Part shown: positions 22,260 through 32,766 of the stretch, in pieces
Position numbering within the stretch: position 1 is the stretch's first letter
Layout: every line of letters begins with the position of its first letter
NCBI GenBank assembly: GCA_964019135.1
Contig: OZ025256.1
Location: 16,313,911-16,377,910 of the forward strand
DNA length: 64,000 nt
Reading direction: 5' to 3'
DNA from: Arenicola marina
Taxonomy: Eukaryota > Annelida > Polychaeta > Arenicolidae
The notes under the pieces: generated by a model
Told to the model about the DNA's origin: nothing
The model's input: only the letters and a program-made list of their open reading frames with translations
The model's database searches: none
Made by a program: the position numbers and the translations under genes

Positions 22260-22867
22260 ATACTCTGCTGATACCATGGTATAATTCTGGTGGTACAATG
22301 ACAATGATGCACCACCAATGATATATCATGATGTACCATAGTGTAACCTGGTATAACATAATATACTATAGTATATCGCGCCCTTCCAAGACCATACCAT
22401 GGTATATCTTAACTTCATCATGATATTACCATGGTAATTAAAGTATGATATATCTTGGTATTCCGTGATATATCGTAATATATACCTTAGTATATCACAA
22501 GATGCTATGGCATATCACACCCTTCTACACCCAATCATATGGCATTGCAAGCACTTCTTTGCAGTGATATATGCTCATTATGCACTGTGGTACTTGCACA
22601 TACAATAGTACCATGGTACATCCAGATCGCACCGAGGTACTTGTACATACAACAGTACCATGGTACATCCAGATCGCACCGTGGTATACCATGGTACTTA
22701 ACGCATATTATGAAATACCATGGTACTCAACCTACGGACGTCGGTGTACCATGGTACATATAACTGCAGTACCATGGTATAGAACGATGTTCCAGTGATG
22801 TACCATGGAGTACCATGGTATACCACAGTAAACTATGGTACGTGCCATGGTATACCATGGTAAAATT
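22260..22867. repeat. Cluster of palindromic ACCATGGT repeats
   Basis: About twenty copies of the self-complementary core TACCATGGTA, or near variants such as TATATCATGATGTA, are scattered at 10-45 bp spacing. The cluster ends precisely where the BEL/Pao coding homology begins. The first 12 or so residues of the frame starting at 22,835 are translated repeat, not retroelement protein. Confidence 0.75.
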
Positions 22868-25030
22868 TCATATGGGTGGGGCCGGTGGTTAGACGATCTG
22901 CCATCACTGCGTGGCATGTCAACCCACCGCTGCATGAAACCCTCCGACTTCGGTGTGATCGCTTCTGCCCAATTACACCATTTTTCAGACGCTTCCGAGA
23001 AGGGTTATGGTTCGACGACCTATCTTCGCATAGAGGACAAGACAGGACGAGTGCACTGTACCTTGCTGATGGCTAAAGCCAAGCTGTCTCCACTCAAGAC
23101 AACGACCATTCCGCGGCTGGAACTTGCCGCCGCTTTTGTGTCCATTAAACTCGACCAGATGATGAGAGAACATTTGCAGATCCCCCTCGACGAGTCGGTG
23201 TACTGGAGCGACAGCATGATTGTTCTGCATTATCTCCGAAACGACGACAAAAGATACCAGACATTTGTAGCTAATCACGTCGCAACGATTCTGGAGCATT
23301 CCTCGCCGCGGCAGTGGAGGCATGTCCCCACTAGATCAAACCCGGCTGATGTGGTCTCTTGCGGTCTGCCGGGCAAGGACCTCATTGCAGACGACCAGTG
23401 GCTAAATGGCCCGACCTTCCTGTGGCAAGGAGAAGGTTGCTGGCCCACTCAACCGGACTTCAATGACAGCTTACCAGCCGATGACATGGAGATTAAAGGA
23501 GAAGTTCGTGTGTACAACACGAAAACTGACACACTCACATCCGAAGACAACACCATGCAGAAGATCTTAGAAGCCCATTCCAGTTGGGATAAGCTCAAGA
23601 CAACGGTCGCGTGGTTTCTTCGCTTGAAGGAGATACTCCGTCCCAGGATAAGCCAGACAAATACGGCGGTCGCATCAGGCTCGCTCAAAGTTTCTGAGCT
23701 CAAGGCAGCCGAGAGAGAAATCGTGAAATATGTCCAAAGGACATCTGTCACTGACAACCACCTGCAATCAGGTTGCTACCGCCGACTGTCGCCAACAAAA
23801 CTCCCCGATGGGATCGTGTGCGTGAGAGGACGTCTCAACAACGCATTGTTGGCCGACGAAGTCAAACACCCGTGGATTTTGCCCACTCGTCACAGGGTGG
23901 TAGATTTAATCGTCGAACATTACCACATCGCTACGGGACATCCCGGCATCGAGCATGTCCTCGCCGAAATTCGACAGCGCTTCTGGATTGTCAAAGGGCG
24001 TGCTGCTGTCAAGCGCGTCATCTACAGGTGTATCCCGTGCCGCAAGTGGAAGGCACCCTGTGAGTCTCAGCAGATGGCCGACCTGCCAGTCGATCGTGTA
24101 ACGCCAGATCTCGCTCCTTTCACCATGGTGGGAGTAGACTTCTTTGGTCCGTTTCTTGTCAAGAGAGGCAGGAGTGAACTTAAGAGATATGGATGTCTCT
24201 TTACATGTCTCACAACGCGAGCCATTCACCTCGAAGTGTGTCACAGTCTGGAGACTGACTCATTTATCAACGCATTGCAGCGTTTTACCAGTCGTCGAGG
24301 CTCGCCCACAGAGATACGATCTGACAATGGGACAAACCTAGTCGGTGCTATGCGCGAGCTGCGCCGTGCCATCCGGGACTGGAATCAGACAGTGATTGAG
24401 AACTATTTGCGACAACGTGAAATCCAGTGGATTTTTAATCCACCGACGGCCTCCCACATGGGTGGCGTTTGGGAACGGCAAATCAGAACCGTTCGTTCCG
24501 TTCTCAACAGCTTGCTGGCTCAGCAAACGCTCGATGAAGAAGGGTTAGTCACTTTAATGTGTATCGTCGAGAATATCGTCAACAGCCTCCCGATCACAAA
24601 ACTGTCGGATGACCCACGAGATCCAGCGCCATTAACGCCCAACCATCTGCTACTTCTACGCTCAGGACCCATTCTACCTCCTGGGAACTTTGTCCAGCAG
24701 GACATCTACCGGCGAAGGTGGCGCCAAGTGCAGTATATGGCCAACGTATTCTGGAAACGTTGGCTTAAGGAATACCTACCATCACTCCAGGAACGGCAAA
24801 GGTGGCTGAAGCAGAAACGTAATCTACGCTGTGGAGATCTTGTTCTAATCAAGAACGAGAATCAACCTCGATATCAGTGGCCGCTCGGACTGATTGCTGA
24901 CGCCTACCCTGGCAGAGATGGCCTCGTGAGGACAGTTCAAGTCAGGACCGCGGCGGGAGTCTTTGTCAGACCTACCTACAAGATTTGTCTGCTGGAGCTA
25001 AACCCGGAACCACTCGGGCTTCCGGATTGA
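22868..25030 (+). CDS. BEL/Pao retrotransposon pol fragment: RNase H and integrase
   Basis: A single open frame (731 codons counted from 22,835; retroelement homology starts near 22,870) encodes the C-terminal half of a BEL/Pao pol polyprotein. The RNase H region has HHFSDASEKGYG, IPRLELAA, VYWSDS and NPADVVSCG. An HHCC zinc motif follows (HYHIATGHPG...CIPCRKWKA). The integrase core has VGVDFFGPF, EIRSDNGTN and MGGVWER, giving the D, D and E at about residues 435, 496 and 545. The C-terminal segment is GDLVLIKNENQPRYQWPLG. Gag, protease and reverse transcriptase are absent, so the copy is 5'-truncated at the palindrome cluster. The frame is otherwise undamaged, which suggests a fairly recent insertion. 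Confidence 0.92.
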   Translation, partial: SYGWGRWLDDLPSLRGMSTHRCMKPSDFGVIASAQLHHFSDASEKGYGSTTYLRIEDKTGRVHCTLLMAKAKLSPLKTTTIPRLELAAAFVSIKLDQMMREHLQIPLDESVYWSDSMIVLHYLRNDDKRYQTFVANHVATILEHSSPRQWRHVPTRSNPADVVSCGLPGKDLIADDQWLNGPTFLWQGEGCWPTQPDFNDSLPADDMEIKGEVRVYNTKTDTLTSEDNTMQKILEAHSSWDKLKTTVAWFLRLKEILRPRISQTNTAVASGSLKVSELKAAEREIVKYVQRTSVTDNHLQSGCYRRLSPTKLPDGIVCVRGRLNNALLADEVKHPWILPTRHRVVDLIVEHYHIATGHPGIEHVLAEIRQRFWIVKGRAAVKRVIYRCIPCRKWKAPCESQQMADLPVDRVTPDLAPFTMVGVDFFGPFLVKRGRSELKRYGCLFTCLTTRAIHLEVCHSLETDSFINALQRFTSRRGSPTEIRSDNGTNLVGAMRELRRAIRDWNQTVIENYLRQREIQWIFNPPTASHMGGVWERQIRTVRSVLNSLLAQQTLDEEGLVTLMCIVENIVNSLPITKLSDDPRDPAPLTPNHLLLLRSGPILPPGNFVQQDIYRRRWRQVQYMANVFWKRWLKEYLPSLQERQRWLKQKRNLRCGDLVLIKNENQPRYQWPLGLIADAYPGRDGLVRTVQVRTAAGVFVRPTYKICLLELNPEPLGLPD

Positions 25031-25459
25031 CTATTCTACTGTTATGTTATAATGATCAACCGACTAGTTAACTGTCATAAATGACCTTATATGTAGTAAT
25101 AACATGTTCACATGTGCATTAGGGGCCGGAATGTTACGGCCATTTATGATTGCACTATGCAGTGCTTGGGGCCTTGGGTGCCTTATGATTTAAAGTGCCG
25201 GTCACGTGACGAGGTTAAAAAAGACAACACACGAGGTCGGCAACCTTTCCGTAAACAAGACAAGTTTCTCTGTTTTTTCTCTTGTATATCACCCTAGATG
25301 CCCAGCGTTGTAAGTATTTTTTCTATTGTTTGTTCAACAATAATCTTTTGATTATGTAATGTAATTTCTTGGTCATTTTAGGTTCGATTATTTCGATGTT
25401 TCACCTGCACACGTTTCTGACATTTAAGGGACGTAGTTTTTGAAGTCGTTAGGGGGGAT

Positions 25460-25615
25460 TGTACATGGTCATGTATATATTTTTTTTGTGTTATGTATCT
25501 CAGCTTCTGTTTTGGTATACAAGCTACCCCTTCTTGTGACACGTATTTATATATTTTTTCCAGATTAAACCGTGCTATGCGTGCTACAATAAAGCTACCA
25601 TGAACAACCGTTACG
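25460..25615 (+). repeat. Possible 3' LTR of the BEL/Pao element
   Basis: It starts right after the GGGGGG purine tract with TGTACATGG and contains AATAAA. There is no second LTR to compare with, so this is only a candidate. Confidence 0.3.
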
Positions 25616-26109
25616 CATGAGTGCCCACGGGAAGTTTTTCTTTATATCGAGCACGCGTATGATATGTGAGGCAAGCCGGGGACAATAGACTCTATTTCAA
25701 CACACGGACATCCTATAGTCTGAAGGCTATAAAGACAGTAGGCTGAAACATAGGAAACCGCCAAAAATGGTGTGGGATAGTAAAGTCAGGCCTAAACCAA
25801 CTTTACAACCCCCCACCAAAATTGAAAAATCGCCTGTAAAAAAAACTGTCTAAAAAGAGGCCCAGAAAGGCCTAAAAATAATAAGAGACTGCCTGAAAGT
25901 GTAAAATTTAGTCATTTTGGGCTACTTACAGGTTTATAATGTTCCGTTAATCGGCAAAACATAGTGACTTAGCGATTGATGCAATGTTGTTGTCGGTCGC
26001 CATCTTTGAATGCAAAAGTGACGCCTTGGATGCCGGGAGCATGGCGAAAACTGTCGCGCGCTTACCTCGTGTCAAGGCGTGAGAACGTGCTATATACACT
26101 CGATGCCGT
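25616..26109. other. No gene; one copy of a 60-bp direct repeat
   Basis: A block at about 25,733-25,795 (AGACAGTAGGCTGAAACATAGG then CCAAAAATGGTGTGGGATAG) recurs at about 27,703-27,765. It is probably part of the SINE-like element described there. Confidence 0.5.
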
Positions 26110-27165
26110 GTTGAATAGTAGCGAGTAATTCCTTAAAAACTAGTGTTCCTTAAAACTAGTACAATATTGCTTAAAACCTTGTATAATATTCCTTAAACTA
26201 GAATTCCTTAAAAAGCTTAAAAAAACTAGTACAATATTCCACTTATAATATTCCTTAAATGTACGGTAGTCAAGAATTCGCTAAAAAACTAGTAAAACCT
26301 AGTATAATATTCCTTAAAAGTAGTACAAGATTCCTGTAAAGCTAGTCTAGAATTCTTTAAAAAGCTAGTATAATATTCCTTAAAACTAGTCTAGAATTTC
26401 TTAAAAAGCTTAAAAAACTAGTACAATATTCCTGTAAAACTAGTCTAAAATTCCTTAAAAATGTAGTATAATCTTCCTTAAACTATAATTCCTTAAAAAG
26501 CTTACAAAACTAGTACAATATTCCTGTCAAACTAGTCTATAATTCCTTAAAAAGCCAGTATAATATTTCTTAAGCAGTAGTATAATATTCCTTAAAAATG
26601 TAGTAAGTACTTATAATATTCCTTAAAAGTACGGTAGTCTAGAATTCGTTAAAAACCTAGTAAAACCTAGTATAATATTCCTTAAAAGTAGTACAAGATT
26701 CCTGTAAAACTAGTCTAGAATTCTTTAAAAAGCTAGTATAATATTCCTTAAAAGCTAGTATAATATTCCTTAAAACTTAAAAAACTAGTATAATATTCCT
26801 TAAAAACTAGTATAATATTCCTTAAAAGTAGTACAATATTCCTGTAAAACTTGTCTAGAATTCCTTAAAAACCTAGTATAATATTCCTTAAAAGTAGTAC
26901 AATTCCTTAAAACTAGTCTAGAATTTTGTTAAAAGCTTAAAAAACTAGTACAATATTCCTGTAAAACTAGACTAAAATTCCTTACAAATCTATTATAATA
27001 TTCCTTAAAAACTGGTATAATATTCCTTAAAAGTAGTACAATATTCCTGTAAAACTTGTCTAGAATTGCTTAAAAAGCTAGTAAAATATTCCTTAAAATA
27101 TAGTATAATATTCCTTAAACCTAGTATAATATTCCTTGAAACTAGTACAATATTCCTAAAGAACT
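26110..27165. repeat. About 1-kb AT-rich satellite
   Basis: Roughly forty irregular units are built from AGTATAATATTCCTTAAAA and variants (AGTACAATATTCCTGTAAAA, AGTCTAGAATTCCTTAAAA). Unit types alternate, giving higher-order patterns: the block containing GTACGGTAGTC...AATTCG occurs near 26,260 and again near 26,628. Confidence 0.9.
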
Positions 27166-27448
27166 ATTTGCTATATATTTCTATTATTCGACTAAAGTTG
27201 TTTTTGTGTTGTCTATGTCATGTCTGGATTCACGTATAGTACGTCCGAAGTCATGAAGACGGCACGAGTGACAAATGGAAATTTCCTCGAAATGGCATGT
27301 GCCGAAATAGGGCAGCGACATCTGGCGATTGATTATGATACAAGTGGCGCCATCTAGCGAGTTATTAAAAGACAAGTAGCGACATCTGTGAGAGAATGAT
27401 TCCTTTGTTCACATAGTCAAAGTTCCAAACATTGTCTTTCGTGCAAGC

Positions 27449-27765
27449 CGCGGTGGCGCATTGGTTAAGCATGCCGGCTGGGATGCGTAAGGTAGCCGGT
27501 TCGAGACCAAGCAATGACCTAAGCTAGTACATGTACGTTGGTTTGTTCCCTCATTGTAAAGATACGTGAGAAACATTCCATTAACCGCGAAAAGGCGGTA
27601 AAGGGGTGGTTTAAGACAGTTGGCTGATACATGAAAACGGTGGTAAAGACAGTAGGCTGAAACATAGAAAACAGCCCAGAAAGGTGGCAATGGGCAGTAA
27701 TAAGACAGTAGGCTGAAACATAGGAAACAGCCAAAAATGGTGTGGGATAGTGAAGTCAGGCATAA
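27449..27765 (+). repeat. SINE-like element with tRNA-derived head
   Basis: It starts GCAAGCCGCGGTGGCGCATT with an A-box-like GGCGCATTGGTTAAGC and a B-box GGTTCGAGACC about 35 bp later. A body follows with the internally repeated phrase GACAGTAGGCTGAAACATAG. The tail portion also occurs at 25,733-25,795. Confidence 0.55.
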
Positions 27766-30114
27766 CTCTCTAATGTTTTTTTTTGTTTACCGCAAAACTA
27801 AAGTACACCAGAATATATAAAAAAAGACATTAAAAATATGAATAAATAAAAACGTCATGGTAATTCGTCTAATTATACTCTCTGTAATTTTCACATTAAT
27901 TTCAGTAATTGATGAAATTTGATACTTATATATCACAATATATAGAAATACTAATTATACTATACAATATTTATCCTAGCTAATTTAAATTAAAATATAT
28001 TAATTTATTTCATATATGTATGTGCTATAGACATTTATTGCTGATATTTTTTTAAATCTGATTTATTGTTAATGCTATTTTGATGCAATTTAACTATAAC
28101 ATTTGCAAACTATATTCAGCTACATATTACAATATGTGAAACTCCCAATGATAAAGATATATTCATCATGTCTTTAAATAGCTTCATCATGTATTTAAAT
28201 TGTATTTATTATACTTTGCATCTCTTTTATATGATATAAACTGCTAATAATGCCATTACATTTAATTTTTATATATGGTAGGTTTTCAAAGAACCCAAAA
28301 AAAGTATACTGCTAATGATACACTCCGAGTGCAAAGTAGTCCACTTTAGGTCGAAGCTATAATTCTACAAGTCACGGTGACTTGCGACAACGACAGCTCT
28401 TGCAAGGTCACGCGACTAAGTAAGAAATCGCGCGACCAGTACTATAATAAACGTGTATCTCCTTTATACCGGCGGTGTTAATGCGCCGTCCGTTTCTTAA
28501 GCATATTGAGGAGGGTATTTCACGCCGCCCAGGTTATTGCAAGTTTGCGTGTCTGTTAGCGTTACTACGCCGCCCAAATGACCAATTATCACCCCGAGAA
28601 ATTCGCCACCCTCTGCATATAGGTGATTATGAATCGGCCACCTGGCCTAATTGATTTAGAGGTATTTAAAATCTGTCCGACCGACTGTCACGACGGCGCA
28701 TCCGAGTGCGACGATAAGGGGTCTCTGACCTGAGATAATTAGGTTATAAAAATACTTCGCTTATAGTCACGTTGCCCCGTACTACCATCGTCAGCATTTT
28801 TACTCCTTAACTTTATACCCTCTTCCCCAATTACGCAGCACGTGCAAGTGGTTATATTAGAAATATAAATGAGCATCAAAGCCATAAAAGGAAACAATGA
28901 AGTCACGAGATACTGACTGGTGAGGCAGTATATCGACCGGGACCACTACCAAGACGAAGAACACCACAGCCCAAGACAGCAATCCCAGAGGACTGCTGCT
29001 AAGCCGCCGGGGCTAGATTCGAGACGGAATGATTGTATTAAGTTGATATTCGCTGATGGAATAAAGTACCCATCGAAATGTATGCGAAGTGTCGCGTTGT
29101 TTTTGTGTGAACCCGTAAAACCCTGCGCTGCAGGTGAACCTAGAAAACACGAATCTTGAGAGGTAACTGCAGACGGCTTATGACATCCCGAGGAGCGAAC
29201 TTTTCACGAGGTGATCGTTGGAACCAAAATAAACTCTTTCTACTTAATTGAGTGTCGAAATAGGTCTTTGTGGCAAGTGAAATGATGATCGATGTGTCAA
29301 ACGATAGACAGATGCGAGGAAAGGGCCATTTAAACCGGATTTGACTCGGCCGTCGACTTAATGATTTGATACACCGCGCACAGTATTACGAGTTGATGGT
29401 CTATTTGATGGTAAACTTGAATCTAACTTCAACTAATAGTAATAGTAATAATAGTAATAGCGCGAGTTTTGCGTGGCGTTTGGCATTTTATTGGCGATTC
29501 AACAATGTGTAGCAGCCCTTCCTTTTGATTATCCGAGCTTCAATGAAAACTGGCCGGGTACTACAGTTTGATGTCAGGTCAATCAAATTGCCTAACGCCC
29601 CGCTTACTCTATATTACAGGACAAATGTCCACAACCACACAGAAATTAAAAATTCATTTATTATTTAGTCAAACATAGTAATCCTGAAACCTGCAAAATA
29701 TGGCATCACCAAACATATATCTATGTTGGTTATATATATATATATGGCTTGATAACCTCAGATGTCTTCAAATAGGCAAGTGTTAGCAGAACTACACGAC
29801 TTTGTTATTATACAGATCCTGTGGTACATATATCCAACCTGATACTCCTGACGACACGTGTCATAGGGGTCAGCATGGGTGTGTCCAGCGGGGAGGGGGG
29901 CGAGCACAGGGTGGCACGTGACCCCCCTGTACGAGTCTATGACATATCTGCCCCTCGACCCTTTCGTAATTTCGTAATCTCCTACAACCGTATACTAATT
30001 GCTTGTGGTATATTTGACGGTGACGTTGATGGGAACTTTTCCTTTCCGATAAACAGGGTGCGTCGACCGTGATTTACCATGCGCGCAAGCGTTCATGAAC
30101 TTGCTTCATGGCAA
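27766..30114. other. No gene recognised; AT-rich
   Basis: 27.8-28.3 kb is strongly AT-rich without open frames. A 79-aa frame at 28,920-29,159 and an 83-aa frame at 29,821-30,072 have no recognisable domain. A short AATAGT microsatellite lies near 29,435. Confidence 0.4.
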
Positions 30115-30120
30115 CTATAT

Positions 30121-31870
30121 GATTTGAGTTTAAGATAAGATAAAATAAGATAAAGTTTTATTTAACGTCGGTATGTAAAAGTCAACAATAAACATTAGCA
30201 CACGTGCTATTGACCGAAAATGATAAAATGAGGTTGACAGCGTTGTTTTAAATTGCTTGGCAGATTTGGCTAACTTCGTTTCCTTGTTGAGCATGTTCCA
30301 TAGCTTGCTACCTTGATACTTCCATGAATTATGGCCATAAGCTGTTGTCTTAACGCGTGGCATACATAAATTTGGCCCATTTTTTAAAATGTAATTGTTT
30401 TCCTTCACGTTATACATGTCCTGAAGATAACTAGGCCCAATCTTGTTGATACTCTTGTAAACTTCTAATGATATGCAGCGCAATCGTTCAACATATAGCA
30501 ATGGTCTACCCGCTCTCTTCCTCAACTCTGCGTATTCTGATCTAAAGTCATTAAACACATACCTCAATGCCCGCTCCTGTATCTTTTCAATCTTACGCAT
30601 ATTTTTCATATCACAAAAATGCCATACAACGGGACAATAATTAAAATGTGAAAGAATAAAAGCATGAAATAACGTAAGTTTGCTATCAACATCCATTAAT
30701 TTAGAAACTCTAGCTAAGACATTGAGACTTTTTCCAGCCTTCTTGCATAAACTTGATACATGGTTGCCGAAAGTTAACCTAGCGTCCAGTTGAATACCTA
30801 GTAATGTTACTTCCTGTTGTGCTGCCAGTTCTGTTCCAGAAATCGAAAACGATCTGTGCTGACTTAATTCGTTTCTCTTTTCAGTACGCCCAGGACCTTT
30901 TCATGTAATTGTCGACGAACCACGTTGTTATCTCCGATAACGCCTTCTCTAGAGTTACTTTAACCTTGTTAAACTCCTTACCTTGAGCCGCCACAGTATT
31001 ATCATCAGCATAATTATACTTATCGGTTCCCCGTGCGGTGGATACAAGCAGGTCATTCGTAAATACATTATACAGATGTGGACCAAAAACAGATCCCTGT
31101 GGTGCTCCTTTCTTGAGGGTAAGCCACTCGCTCCGATTATGTCCTAGTTTTACCCTCTGTTCGCGGTTCGTAAGATAGCTTGCAACTAGCGTACATGATT
31201 GTTTACTTATGCCATAAGCGTTCATCTTGGTAATCAATAATCTATGTGGAAGACAATCGAATGCTTTTGAGAGATCCATTAGTATAGCTCCCATAACTTG
31301 ATTATTATCTAATGCATTTTTGGAGTCTTCAACTAAGCGCATCAGTAGACTTTGACAACTGTGTCCCTTTCTAAACCCAGATAGTCTGGGTGATAACCTG
31401 GGTTCCATAAAGGACCTAAGCTGGTCACACAATATTTTTTCATATATCTTGGAGATACAGGGGAGAACACTTACTGGCCTGTAGTTTTCCTTATTTAAGT
31501 TGTCCTTCTTCTTGAAAATTGGTGTGACTTCAGCGTATTTTAGTTCTTTTGGAAACGTATTACAATTAATCGTCATATTTAACACATACCTTAATGGCTC
31601 ACACAGGATGGCAGCTCCCAGCTTGATAAGCTTCGGAGGTATCTTGTCGTAGCCACTAGCCTTCGACACGTCAATGCCTTTAAGTGCATTGTATATTTCG
31701 TGGCTAGTTACTGCCCGAAAGTTAAAAGTTTCCGTTATACCTTGGTTACCTTCCTTTATAGCCATAACGGATTTATGATCTTTGTGATAAAGAAGGGTTT
31801 CGTCTATTGGTTGATCATATGGTATGTCATCTTGTTGGCCTATGTCTTTGGCAACGTCTATGAAATAATG
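30121..31870 (-). pseudogene. Broken non-LTR retrotransposon (CR1/jockey-like reverse transcriptase)
   Basis: On the minus strand the frame entering from about 31,870 shows the classic finger-palm order: DVSKASGYDKIP, PIFKKKDNLNKENYRPVSVL, LMDLSKAFDCLPH, KGAPQGSVFGPHLYNVF and YNYADDNTV (catalytic ADD). It stops at 30,881 after VDNYMK. The thumb region continues in another frame (SGTELAAQQEVTLLGIQLD near 30,800, then 30,696-30,130), so a frameshift with a probable small deletion broke the gene. There is no endonuclease domain, so it is 5'-truncated. The 3' end is a TTATC/TTATT microsatellite-like tail at 30,130-30,160, typical of CR1/L2-type elements. Confidence 0.88.
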
Positions 31871-32204
31871 TTTGATTATTTTTGGCGAAGTCGCAAGAAT
31901 GTAGCGCCTACATTGATGTACACATACATGAAACGCGTTATGTAACGTTCCTTTATCCAGACGGTGGTGGAGGTAAAACTTCCTGTGGGCGTACTGGAAG
32001 ACAGAGGAGAAAGGGAATCAGATTCAAGCATCTCGATAGTAACGCTGCCTTCAGATGGTAATGATAGGTTAAAGATTACGCAGCGCATCTTATTTGCAAT
32101 GAATCGCGTTGTATATATATATGAGGTCGTTGGATAAGCTGATAGTTAACTGATATATCAAATGAATATATATATATTATAATAACAAATCATAAATCAC
32201 ACAT

Positions 32205-32210
32205 TTTATT
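32205..32210 (-). terminator. Candidate poly(A) signal of the protease gene
   Basis: AATAAA on the minus strand lies 281 bp past the protease stop codon. It is the nearest good hexamer I noticed. Confidence 0.3.
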
Positions 32211-32490
32211 ATTTGCATGCATATCATGTCTACATTTCTCACGACAAGGAATATATCTTTACCATCATGTTCTTGGATTTTTGTATTATACTAATAGTTG
32301 TTTTTCCTGGTGTCGTGTATCATATCATTATAATTAAGGACCAATTGGGAACCAATTGCCAGATTTTGGCAAACATATTAAGAAACCGATGCCTATGAAC
32401 AACGCAATAGTGAATAACGTTCATTTTTGTGACTTTTAATTTGGACCCCTTGTTTCTCAAGCTCGTAAGCGACACGGAATAATTGAGACT

Positions 32491-32766
32491 CTATTTTTTC
32501 GATGATTCCTTTCCGTAATTTAAGTCCTGCGTGCGGTTCCGTGCCGACGTAAGTGACACCAAATACCTGAGACTATCTACCGTTTGTCCCATTGTCTCCA
32601 CAAACTTACGTCCCGTGTTGTTTGTAATGAAGTCCATGAAGCTGGTGATGCGGCTGTAGACGGATGGCGTGTTCCTGGTGTTACAAATAGAGGGGCCGAA
32701 GCTCGTCCCGCCCACCAGCTGGTAGCGACCTCCTCGGGCACACACAAGCGGGCCCCCTGAATCTCC
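32491..32766 (-). CDS. Protease gene, last exon: catalytic Ser
   Basis: The acceptor TGCTGCAG precedes GGA GAT TCA GGG GGC, coding GDSGGPLVC. Before it comes ACQ from the previous exon. The segment [14 protein letters not shown], then [15 protein letters not shown], closes the protease fold. About 45 further residues follow to the TAA at 32,491. Position 226 is Ser (TPSVY), where trypsins have Gly. Confidence 0.9.
   Translation of the reverse strand, partial: GDSGGPLVCARGGRYQLVGGTSFGPSICNTRNTPSVYSRITSFMDFITNNTGRKFVETMGQTVDSLRYLVSLTSARNRTQDLNYGKESSKK

Larger units (their letters stand above)
22868..25615 (+). mobile_element. 5'-truncated BEL/Pao LTR retrotransposon
   Basis: Includes the pol fragment and its 3' region. 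After the stop at 25,030 there is a purine tract TTAGGGGGGATTG at about 25,449-25,461 that could prime plus-strand synthesis, and an AATAAA at 25,588-25,593 within a possible 3' LTR. No 5' LTR exists in the window, so the LTR boundaries cannot be fixed. Confidence 0.75.

Noticed and set aside
22539..22860. Small frames rich in HGTSRSHRG/PWYIQIAP
   Set aside because: Translations of the ACCATGGTAC palindromic repeats.
23773..24526. Frames overlapping the BEL/Pao ORF on both strands
   Set aside because: Shadows of the RNase H-integrase frame, which alone has catalytic motifs.
28920..29159. 79-aa frame MRQYIDRDHYQDEEHH...
   Set aside because: No domain, no splice or promoter context; length is compatible with chance.
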